DNA of 64,000 nucleotides from Thuidium tamariscinum (Eukaryota > Streptophyta > Bryopsida > Hypnales > Thuidiaceae), in the NCBI GenBank assembly GCA_947034885.2, contig OX344752.2, positions 28,028,386 to 28,092,385 on the forward strand, given 5' to 3'. Both the position numbers and the translations under genes were made by a program. The notes beneath the pieces were generated by a model, which ran no database searches, had not been told where the DNA came from, and saw only the letters and a program-made list of their open reading frames with translations. Positions 36,756 to 47,036 of the stretch are shown in pieces. Numbering within the stretch: position 1 is the first letter of the stretch; each line of letters starts with the position of its first letter.

Positions 36756-36988
36756 GGGTATTTTTTTTTTAAATCTTCAAATGAAACGGAATTTCATTGC
36801 CCGAGACAAACCTGCCAACACCAAGTGTCAGGCAGGAAGAAATCGACACAAACTACAACCTACGACCATACAGACAAGACAAGGGACGGGAAAGGAAAGC
36901 CAGCCCCAGAACACAGCTCAGATCGAACCCCAGACGGAGGCCGCCAGGGATCTCGCGGCCAGCGAGATCGGCAGCGAAGCCGCCCCTT
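36756..36988 (-). mobile_element. Longest copy of the LINE/SINE-like retroposon
   Basis: 233 bp bracketed by CTTGCCGAA at 36747-36755 and 36989-36997. Read on the minus strand it begins GC-rich, contains GGGGTTCGATC (B-box-like), a stem-forming CCTGCC...GGCAGG segment, the family signature GGCAATGAAATTCCGTTTC, and an A10 tail followed by the duplication. Overlapping ORFs here are shadows. Confidence 0.7.
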
Positions 36989-37030
36989 CTTGCCGAACGG
37001 AAGTTTACAATTTGAAGAGGACGGACAGAT

Positions 37031-37129
37031 TTTTGTTGTTGTTTTTGTTTGAAGCAAACGAAACGGAACTTCATTGCCAAAGAATGGAGCGTAGTAGCGT
37101 ACTAGCTTACTACTGTACCTGCCAGCCAC
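37031..37129 (-). mobile_element. Truncated retroposon copy, first of two at one target
   Basis: Flanked by CGGACAGAT at 37022-37030 and 37130-37138. Minus strand: a GTAGTA...TACTAC stem, GGCAATGAAGTTCCGTTTCG, then a tail of A with C interruptions. Confidence 0.7.
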
Positions 37130-37142
37130 CGGACAGATGTTT

Positions 37143-37199
37143 GTTTGTTTGTTTTTTTGGCACAAATGAAACGGAATTTCATTGCAAAGAAGGAGAATA
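37143..37199 (-). mobile_element. Truncated retroposon copy, second at the same target
   Basis: Flanked by identical 15-bp ACCGGACAGATGTTT at 37128-37142 and 37200-37214. Minus strand: TTGCAATGAAATTCCGTTTC then ATTTGTGCC and an (AAAC)n tail. It shares its target sequence with the neighbouring copy. Confidence 0.75.
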
Positions 37200-37362
37200 A
37201 CCGGACAGATGTTTTCATTCAGTTGCTTTGAAGCAAGACAAATTCTGTTTGTTAAGTTAATGGAGAACTAACTTCAGTTAGACTATGATATGTTACGGGT
37301 AAATGGAATTCCATTTCGGGTTGGCGGCGCTCATTTGGCAGGTGACACGTGACGGAGCAGTT

Positions 37363-37426
37363 GGGTTTTGTTTGTTTCATTGCGAAGGGTGAGATACAAA
37401 GCCGCCAGGCACAAGTGGCCTGGCGG
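37363..37426 (-). mobile_element. Probable further copy of the retroposon 3' end
   Basis: Minus strand: a strong hairpin (CCGCCAGGC / GCCTGGCGG, 37402-37410 and 37418-37426, 7-base loop), TTTGTATCTCACCCTTCGCAATGA, then AACAAACAAAAC. It aligns with 37602-37714 through the hairpin and TTGTAT words but lacks the ATTCCGTTTC part. Only a 7-bp TGGGTTT possible duplication. Confidence 0.45.
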
Positions 37427-37601
37427 GAGGAGGTGGGTTTGATGAAAGAATGACAAGAATGACTGCCAGGCTGCCATTTTTCTAGTGCCGGCACTGTAGT
37501 TCTCCTGCTTTTCACAGTTCACACATTGATTGCTGTCTTATTTTATTTTATTCAATTCTATTTCTTGACACAATTACACAAATGAAAACATGTCTAAGTT
37601 T

Positions 37602-37714
37602 TGGTTCAGGGTGTTCCCCAGGCCACCTGTGGCTGGGACTTGTATTCTTTTTGCTTTTACAATGAAATTCCGTTTCATTTGTTTCAAAATAAACAAAAAA
37701 CAAAAAACAAAAAC
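37602..37714 (+). mobile_element. Truncated retroposon copy with 17-bp target duplication
   Basis: Bracketed by AAAACATGTCTAAGTTT at 37585-37601 and 37715-37731, identical. Contains GGCCACCTGTGGCTGG (stem-forming), GACTTGTATTCTTTTTGC, ACAATGAAATTCCGTTTC and an A-rich tail with periodic C. The duplication plus tail is diagnostic of target-primed retroposition. Confidence 0.85.
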
Positions 37715-37929
37715 AAAACATGTCTAAGTTTAGAAAGTGGCGGGGAACTGAATTCGTTCTGACAGTGTACAGTTCTTAACGACCTTGGAAATGATGAATG
37801 GACAGAGGAGCGTGGAAGGAATATAATAAGTTAAGGACTTCGAATCTATAGGAACCAGCAATACGGGACTGTATGCAGTTTCGTACTACAGTACTGCAGT
37901 ATCATACCGTCAGGGAGGGAGAGCTATGT

Positions 37930-38015
37930 TCGACATGCTCACTTTGTTTTTATTCTTCATTTGTTTTGGTTCTGTTCTGTTGCGAAACAAATGAAACGGG
38001 GTTTCTTTTGCAAAT
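37930..38015 (-). mobile_element. Diverged retroposon 3' end
   Basis: Minus strand shows TTGCAAAAGAAACCCCGTTTC, ATTTGTTTCGC and then an A-rich stretch with C interruptions. It matches the family signature but no target duplication was found. Confidence 0.45.
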
Positions 38016-38030
38016 GGAAAAATAGAGGCT

Positions 38031-38215
38031 TAAGGGAGGAGGTCCATAAACCGATCATCTAAGGGCTGGTACAGAATTTTGGGCAGGTCAAACATCTTGA
38101 AATATTTTTCAGTGAAATTTTCTTGAAAGACAACTTGAATAGGCATCTAACCCAAGTCGTTTCATATTTTTTGGAGCTTTATAGAATTAGTTATGAATTT
38201 CTGAAGTCAATATGG
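38031..38215 (+). repeat. MITE family C, partial copy
   Basis: Matches 33186-33370 from GGAGGTCCATAAACC through CATCTTGAAATATTTTTCA, GGCATCTAACCCAAGT and TTTCATATTTTTTGGAGCTT. The right end with the inverted repeat was not found here. Confidence 0.6.
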
Positions 38216-38862
38216 CATAGGGCTCCAAAACCACCCACCCCCTCAAATGTTCACTATTTATACATTACTGTAAAGATAAAAATGAATCATGTACCAGAAA
38301 TATACATTTCAGAAGGTGAATGGTTTTCGAGCCTGAGCGGTTTTCGAGCCTCTTCCCTTACAACCCATTTCCAACCACTCAAGGAATTTGACATAGCTCC
38401 CAATTGTGTGCAGAAATAGATTTAAGATGGATTTGAAATTTTTTCACATTTTTCTTCCCCAAAACAAAATTATCGTGAATTTTTTTCATTACGATTCTCT
38501 GAAACCTATTCTTAACATATAGGTATGTCAAATTCCAATCCTAAGCTAGTTAGGAAATTTAGAGGAAAGAAACAAGTCATAATGCATCGTAATGGATTGG
38601 TCACCCCCACCTCCTGTGCTTGGAAATAGAACTAACTAGAGTGTATAAATGGGGTGTCATTGGAAAGAAGTTGGCTACCTTACGAGCCTATGAACCACAA
38701 GTGGCATGAGAGAACATTTATTGACTTTGTTTTAATTCCTAAAAGAATTGGCAACCGTTGGATGGATTATAAGAGTTTTCAAGAACTTAGTAATGAAGAC
38801 TTAGAAAATGGATGAAGTGCTTCCAAGTTATTTTAAAATGTCAAATTTTGTCTATTTATTTA
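38216..38862. other. Non-coding spacer
   Basis: No element ends are seen. A plus-strand frame near 38705-38815 (RTFIDFVLIPKRIGNRW) looks protein-like for about 34 codons but is not recognisable. Confidence 0.35.
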
Positions 38863-39985
38863 ACTTCTAAAGTCCCAAATTTCATAGATTTTGAGGATTT
38901 TGGATGGGCTTGTGTGACCTCGATTTTTGACATGATTTTCTCTATAGTGTTTCGTAGGTAGTAAATGACAATAACTTTTGGAGAATATAAAATTTTAGTT
39001 CACCGGATTCTTAGGAGTTGAAGTTATGCCATGGTAAGTCTAAAAAAGCAACTTGCCAAGGGTACAAAAAATCACAAATAATTCAATTTCTAAAATTTTT
39101 AACCTATTTTTCATAGATTATCATTTTTTTTATCTACGTGTGAGAATTTGATTCAATCCATTTGGATTAGTGATGTGAAAATTATGGAACATCTTGTTTC
39201 TCACACAATCATTGTATTATAATGAAAAACAACTTATAGGATTCGTTTTTGAAGTTGATTTTTATAATTTTTCAAAAAAGCAAAAGTTTTATATAGTTAA
39301 TCTTTCTTCTAAAAAGAACTAGCCAATGAAATTAGACTATTTCAATTCCATCTTAGAACTATTAATGATTTAGTTTCCCTTTGTCTTATACTTACTTCTA
39401 TATAACAATTTTTTAAGAATGTAAATGAATTATGTTTCTTAAATTTAATTTCCTAACTCTGAACTCAATTCTTTTAAGATAAAAAATAAGAAACTCTAAA
39501 TTAGTAGTGCAAAAAAATTTAATTAAAAGATTCAAAACCAAAAAATGTAATTGAGCAAGTTGCAAAAAAACACTTGTTGTCTTCATTTTAATCCATCAAG
39601 GACTAAGAAAACACAATATTGTGTCATTTTAAAATTTTCAATGACAAATTTTCTAAAGAGTGAGACAAATCTCAATATTTTGTAATGTAGGATCCTTCAA
39701 AGAGTTGAGACATTTGTTGTATTTTCTATTTTTTTAAATTGAAAATTGGAAAAGTACTACAAATTTTACTAAGGAAACAAAGTCCAATAGAAAAAGGAAA
39801 CAAACATAATCCTTTTCCATTGAAAGAAATATTAGAAAATGGAAAAATTATTTTCTTAGACATCTCTAGTCTCAACTCCATATAAAGAATTTGGTTTGAT
39901 AGAATTTTTTTTTAATTTTTAATTTTTAGCAATTTTAAGAATACAAGATTTAATATAGTGTGATTAAAAAATCCATAATAATTAA
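38863..39985 (+). repeat. Element related to families A and B
   Basis: The start (TTTAACTTCTAAAGTCCC) resembles the left end of family A (TAACCCCTAAAGCCCC). At 39148-39200 it shares GATTCAATCCATTTGGATTAG with the A-family GAATCATTCCATTTCGATAA. From 39100 on it aligns with repeat B at 26760-27473. Probably a diverged, longer member of the same transposon group; the right end is uncertain. Confidence 0.45.
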
Positions 39986-42900
39986 AGTGATTCAATTTTT
40001 TTTCTATAGGATCCAATTTGGTTAGTTTTGGCATTCTAATTCTACTATCTAAAAATGAAGACAAATTTGAGAGAATTTTTTTATCTCTCCTTTTTTAAAT
40101 TAAAAAAAATGTTTCCAATGTTTTTAGGGACAAAAATATTCACCTTTATAAAAAGAATTGTACCTCCAAAGTTTCATTTTTTGCCCATATAATCATTTAA
40201 AAATCAATATTGTTATAATTTTAAAATCCAATAGTCAATATTATCTACAATCAATTCTATGCATACGAGACAAAATAGTCTCTATTTTTTTAAGGTTAAA
40301 ATTAAAAAATTCAAGAATATTGATGTGCCAAAAAATATCAAAGTGGGACAATTTATTGAAAACTTCCATTGTCAAAAAATTATTGGGCCTTGAGTTGGGG
40401 TTTAATGTAGACATCTTGCAATTAAAGCAATCAAAGTTGTTGAAATTTCTTCCACACTTTTTCATAATAGTCTAGTGAAAGATCATAAAATTGGATATGA
40501 AAAAAAAATTGAAACTTTTTATGCCCTTTACTATAGAAATGGCAATTTTCAATGTTTTTTTTAATCAAAAAAAGGCTTTGGAATTTTAAGGGCTCATAAA
40601 AAATGTCTCATTGTTATACAATTATAGTCCAAGGTTTTGAATTAATTCATTTGGAAACAAGAAGAAAATGAAAATTTAGAAAAATGAAGATACAATACTT
40701 AGATTCTTTTGATGCTATAATTTATTTTGCCAATAAATCTCAAAATCTACACATTCATTTTTCATGGGCAGTCTTAGGATTTAAGGTTCTTATGCCTTTT
40801 GTAATAGACATATTGACCTACTCACCTATGAATGAGTCTTGGGTTTTTTAAGGGACAACGGTATTAGGTTGTTTTATATTTTGTGCCTTTTAGTTTATCA
40901 AAGGCATGAAGAGTTTGTTATTTGGATTTATGAGATTTAATTTTATGTAGTTTTTTGACATGGTGCACTTAGTAGAGTGGCAACTTACTACTTTATTTGG
41001 TTATACAATAGTTCAAGGGAACAAATACACTAGTATTTAATTGCAAGTCATGCTAGACTTTTTGCATGTCATTGGAAACAACAAATGCCTTCTTTTGCCA
41101 AAAAACATATATTAATAATTGTATTAGGCAATTAGAGATGGTCTTAACAGTATAGACATTATTTGATAGTATGTTTGCACGTGGTAAAAATTGAAATAAA
41201 ACGTTTGTAAAGTGAATGTAATCCAAAAGGGTTCTTAAAATTTGTTTCTAAGATGCTCTTTTAACTCTTCCTCTATTCAATAAAAGTTTATATCAAAACA
41301 ATATGTCATATTTTAGAAAAGGAATTACTTGTTTATTTTGCTTGTGCATTTCATTGTATTGAATTCATATCAACAAGAATATTTCTATTGTCAGCAAGCA
41401 AAAAGAATTTCAACCATTTATTGTACCAAAAAGCAATTTGTAAAAGAAGAATTAGTATTTGGCCAAGTTGCCAACCCCATCAAATTGGAGATTTTTAGTA
41501 TCATTGATAATCATGTAGTAGGTCTAAGTATTAATTGTCCATTTTTCATCCAATAAATGCAATTGTCTTCATATTTGCTATACGGGCTTGAGATGCTCTA
41601 ATACTTCTTTCAATACCAAGTGAGATCATAACTAACTCTAAATAGTTTTATTTTTTTGGAATGATGCTATGTGGATGACAAATTAGCCAATATTTTTGCA
41701 AAAACAAAATAGAAATTCATTTAAGCAAACAAAATGTTGAATTTCCTATAATAATACAATATTTAGCAAATATAATGAGCTATAGACTTTCACTAATGTT
41801 ATACAAGTATGTTAGGTTTGAACATCTAGATTTCTAGATACATATATGTGTATTTGAGACTTTGACGGTCAAAATCTAATAAACCAATCTCCTAATCTAA
41901 TAAGAGAATGAAGTGGTAAATGTGTTATAAACTTCGCCTATTGGAAACTCATGAGAATATATATATATAAAATTACTAGCAATTCTTTTGCTTATTAATT
42001 TTGTACATGTATCTCACAAGGATGATGTAAGGGTGACAAGCACAAGAGGTTGGATTGAAAATACTAGTTCAAGAAAATAGATTCAATTAAAGGTCACATG
42101 TAAAGGTCAAATATAGAACTTGGTTCAAAGGTGGAAAAAAATTCTCAAATATGTCCTTTCACAATAGATTCCCATACAATGAGTTCTAGTAGAAATTAGT
42201 AGGTCTTGAAGCACCAATCTAGAGATTATCTTGTTACCAAAAGCCCAAATAGGCATTGTGCCAATGCATATAGTTTTTTGTAGCATTAAGCTTGACATAA
42301 TAGAAAGATCTTATATTCATTAGTGTATGTCTTTATATCCTCCACTATAGGATTATATAGACTATGTTATAAATGCCATGTTGTCATCAATATGTTTGAA
42401 TGACTAATGCATTCGTTGGTGTCCTATGACTGACAAATCAAAGTCACCAAGTTAAATCTTGGTGCATGTGCAATGTCTTATTATTGAAAAACTTCAAATG
42501 AAAGTAACAATAAAAATTTGTACAGGTGAGAGGGTCCAAATTCCAATAATGTATGTACAAGACAAATTTGGTAGAAAATAATTCTAGATAGAAATGGCAA
42601 TCTATCTTCAAAAATTCACTTTAAAAAAAAAATTGTATTGGAAAAAAAAGTCTTGATCAATCAATGTTTAGCATCTTTCAAACCTTAATTTCTTTTTATA
42701 TTTGAAGCAATCTTGAATATATAATAAAAATCTCCTAAACATTAACTTCCAAAAACTTGGTTCTCAAAATTGTTTCATAATGCAAATTGGCTATTTAAAT
42801 TTGAATTGAATCTCTCATTATTTGATGCCATATTTTTTTTACAAGTATAATTTTTTTTATAAAGTATTTGAAATCTTGAAAACAATATAATGTTTATCTT

Positions 42901-43689
42901 AGACAATAAAATGTTTAAAAAAACTATCATATGTTTTCTTTGTTACCACATTTTCAAAGATGGAGACAATAGTAGTTGAAGGCGGGGTTGAAGGAGAATA
43001 TTGGTGCAACAAATAAATCTACAATGATATTAATAGATAGTCTCTAACATTCCCTATTACAAGATGAACAATATATTGAATAAAAATTGGAAGACCAAAG
43101 ATATAGTGAATTACAATAGTATTTAAAATTATAAAAAAATTGAATCAAAGGTGGCAATTTAGGATTTGCAAATACAATAGAGGCAAGGATTTCAAGATAA
43201 AAAATGGTACATATTGAAAGAAGATGGAGATGAGTATGAAAAGATTTATGAATTATCAACAAACAAGATGACAATTTAAATCAATGAGAAGGTAGAAAAA
43301 CAACGAAGTACTTGAGAAGGAGATCAAATCTTTGTGCTATTAAGAAGTAAATTAGCAAACAATGCAAAGTATAACAACTAAGTTCTTGTTGCTAAAAATT
43401 AACAAATTGGAAAGGATATACTAAGGGTCAATTTTCTCTACATTCAAAGTCATTAGTTCATTTGAATTTTTAAAATCTTTCTAGAGAAGGCATAAAAATT
43501 GGGACTTAATTTAGAATTCACTATCCTCTCAAAAGATGGCACCCACCTTGGTTTGCATTTGTTCCCCCCCCTTCTAAAAAAATTTATAGGGTGTTGATTT
43601 AAAAAAAATTAAATGACCTTCAAAATTGCCATTGATTTCTCAAAAAATCACAAGCCATTGATCTTGTGAGATTTAATCTAAGCTGTCCA
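39986..43689. other. AT-rich non-coding DNA
   Basis: Open frames at 40158-40475 and 41329-41556 show no domain. A (TA)n run of about 14 bp lies near 41960. No gene is recognised. Confidence 0.45.
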
Positions 43690-43850
43690 AATATGACTAT
43701 GGATACGAATGCGAAAATAAATACTTAATATGGATACAATATTTTATACAAATATATAGTGAATATTGGATACGAATATGAGTTTAGATATGGATACAAT
43801 ACTAGATATGGATATTGAATAAGGATATAGGTATTAAATACGGGATTGAA
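43690..43850 (+). repeat. Degenerate (GATATGGATACAATA)-like repeat
   Basis: TATGGATAC or ATTGGATAC recurs about every 12-45 bp (TATGGATACGAAT, TATGGATACAATA twice, TTGGATACGAATA, TATGGATATTG). It appears to be a decayed short-period repeat. Confidence 0.6.
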
Positions 43851-43889
43851 ATTCCCATATTGATTGTCAATTACATTGGGCTCTAAAAA

Positions 43890-43990
43890 TTACAAAAAGA
43901 AGGGGGGGGGGGGAGGGGATCGAGGGAGGGGAATGAAAAATTTTAAATTTTAAAATTAAATTTTTTTTTGAGGGGGGGAGTAGGGTGAGT
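43890..43990 (+). other. G-run region with quadruplex potential
   Basis: G12, G4, G3 and G4 runs within about 40 bp (43897-43931), and a G7 run at about 43972. A C8 run with TAAAAAAATTTATAGGG lies 320 bp upstream at about 43564. Confidence 0.7.
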
Positions 43991-44463
43991 TAATAATTTA
44001 TTTTTCTTAATGTAAAATTTTTTTGGGTGGGTAGTGAGGCCTCATGGTACCTCTGCCTCACTACCCACTCAAAAGACATGTTGCACTAACATATTAAAGT
44101 ACAAGGCAAAGCATGATGCTCATTACATGATTAGGTTTAGTCAAGTTTGGGGAGACAGTGGAGAGTGGTATACCTTTGACCTCTTGAATAGAAATTGGAG
44201 TTGTGAAATTGGAATTTATAAACTAGTGACATAATGGCAATAAAATTATATATAGATTGAGTGAAGGGTTGGCCACAAGGGCAATTCAATGATGAGGTGC
44301 AAAAAGACAAAGTGCCTAATGGAAGAGAATCAAAGCAACAACCTTAAGACCAAGCAAATTAATTCATAACATACTTAGACAATATTTGACACAATCTAAG
44401 AGGAAATACCTAACGAAATTTAGTTGGGAGAAAAGTATCCAAAATGATATTCATATAATCATA

Positions 44464-44820
44464 TCATAAGAGGATTTCTAGCTAGTTTACAAGACTGCGA
44501 GTTCCCAAATGCTGGGAATGCATTAGGAATGCTGGAAACGCGATGTTGATGTGGTCAAGCGACTTCCACGTCAGAAAATACTAAAATATTTATTAATTTT
44601 AATTAATTATTAAATATTGTTTAAATATTTTTTTGAAAAAAAAAATTCTTAAATCATTTTTTTGCTTTTCAATACGTTCTGAAGTTGTTTGGAAAAATAA
44701 TTAATTTTTTTTTCAAAATTCAAAAATTCAGACCAGTAGGGGGCTGGTCTGCAGCAGTAGGAACAGTTTCAGGGAACACCCCTGAAACGGTCTTCTAGGG
44801 GCCCAGAAATCCTCTTATGA
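44464..44820. mobile_element. MITE with TCATAAGAGGATTTCT ends (357 bp)
   Basis: The left end TCATAAGAGGATTTCTAG pairs with the right end read in reverse (TCATAAGAGGATTTCTGG). Just inside the right end is a perfect hairpin GTTTCAGGG-AACAC-CCCTGAAAC (about 44766-44788). No ORF. No clear target duplication. Confidence 0.65.
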
Positions 44821-46991
44821 GGCTTCTTCCTAAACAATTTACAAATCACAATTCACAATTTACATTGAAGTAATGTCAATTGAAATTCACATCCAATAAT
44901 ATTCTATTTTTGTTATAAATAAGGTTAAAAACTCTCATATAGATGTATTTTTTAGTAGATTGGCTTTATACTATAGGATCTATTATTCAAGTATAAAGTT
45001 TATGTCATTTACAAGATACTTGCTAACTTCACATAAACCAATTTTTCTTTGTCCTTGAATCTTTTACAATAAGGTACCAAAAGCAAATGAATGAGTTCAA
45101 AATCAATAAAGAGAGGCGGCCTTTACATTTACAATTTGAATATAATTAGAAAATAGATCATAATATCATGTGAGATAGATTGTGAGATAATATCATGTGA
45201 GATAGATTTATGTAGGTTGTACTTAGAGTGGATAGTCACTCACAAGGGGTTTTTCAAATAAATATATTAATTATTTAATATTATACACGTGTCACTTTCT
45301 AGTACGCTATCAAAGTTTTATGTATATTGTAGATAGTAAGAGGCATCTTTAGGAGGAATTTTATACATATTTTAAAAGGGATACACTACCCATTTTTCTA
45401 TTGAATGTAAAACTTTTACATTCAATCTGAAACCCTAATTTCTTCAACAACTTTGTCTTCAATCTCATGTCTCATTCTCCTTAGTTGTCCCTTCACGCTC
45501 CTACATTGTCTACAAATGACAAAGAAAGCATCATAAATACAAAAACAAGTGAATAAAAAAGCATCAACAACAAGAATAACGAAGACAATCAAGTAATGAT
45601 AATAATACAACTATCATAAAATGTCAACATTCAAAATTTCAAACATACTCTAATACTAAATTCCTTATTCAAAATTCACAAGCACTTCATTCAACCACAA
45701 TTCAATTGAAAGAGTCAACATGCTTACAAATCGAGATACAAATTGCCAAACCCTAAATCTTCTAATTCACCTCCAAATACTACACGTAGTGATGCAAATT
45801 GCTTAACATGACATTGTAGTGCAAAATCTTTTTCTACATGCATCAAGTTGGTTTTCTACTTTCGAAAATGATATCAAAATTACAAGCAAATACAAAACAA
45901 TATGTAGTTGGCTCTTCCAAAAGAATATAATAACTAACAACTTAGTGAAACACTTAAGGTCCTATGTTTCATCTTTCGCTTACCTTTTGTATTTTGGTTT
46001 GCTTTGTCTCCTTCCATAAAGAGCTTAGTATTGTTGGCTTATTGCACAATAAGAAAAAATAAAAAATCATAGGTCATAGCATGTTGCATTAAACATAGCT
46101 TTCAAAAATTAAAAACTTCAAATAGTACTTGCAAAGAAATACTGCTTGTTTAGAGGATCATTGCTATGACATTTGGACTTTCTTTAATGATTACAAAGAA
46201 GAACATATTCATCACTCAAATGTACTCCACATTAAGTAGCAAGAACAACAATAATTGAAGCAAGATCAATGATCATGTACTAATAGGGAAGAAAGATGTT
46301 AAAAAAGATGTGAATAGTCAAGTAATGTTAAGGAAAGAATGTGCATCCTTTGAATATTAAATAGTATATTTGTAAAACCTTTGATTAGTATCCTCCCACC
46401 AAAATCTTTTTATTGGTAAGAGGGCTTGAATGCACCGTGGATGGTACCATCAACGGCCACCAAAATCTTTTCATACTTTGCAAAGGGGGGGGGGAAGGAC
46501 TCGGTTTGTAAACACCATAGAAAGTATTTCATTGTGTCAAATGAAATTAAAAATCATGTAATTACATATTACATAGTCTTTGAAATCAATCTTTAACTTC
46601 TTGAATAGTATGTAGTGAAATATGGTTAAAATAATTGAAAGTTTGCATGTTCAAAGTATAAGATTTTAATGAACCTTTATAACTAAAATTTAAATACAAA
46701 CTTAGGCAAGACCTTTACTCTCAAATACTAGGAGATTTAGGAAGGGTTCAATAATCCATTGATCTTTGACTATAAATATTGTATTCATTTAGAATTAAGT
46801 TATTTGTCATGGAAAATAGGATGAGCATTATCTTCCCTCTCAAGTGTGTAAGATGCATTTAGCTAAAATTGATTAAAGAAAGTTTAAATAATACTTCTCC
46901 ACTAAACATAATTTTTGTTTGTATTGCTCTAAACTAAATGATTGTTTATAAGTAGTATAAAGAAAATTTTAAGCAAGAATCTTAATAATAC

Positions 46992-46993
<2 letters not shown>
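44821..46993. other. AT-rich non-coding DNA
   Basis: A 27-bp direct duplication (ATAATATCATGTGAGATAGA, about 45158-45207) is present. A 62-codon minus-strand frame at 45422-45610 ends with a charged, helix-like segment but is not recognisable. A G12 run lies near 46485. Confidence 0.45.

Positions 46994-47030
<37 letters not shown>
46994..47030. repeat. (AT)n microsatellite
   Basis: Alternating TA run of about 37 bp, seen directly. Confidence 0.95.

Positions 47031-47036
<6 letters not shown>

Noticed and set aside
36681..37200. ORFs of 123 and 150 codons on the plus strand and 101 on the minus
   Set aside because: They run across three independent retroposon insertions and their target duplications, so they cannot be one gene.
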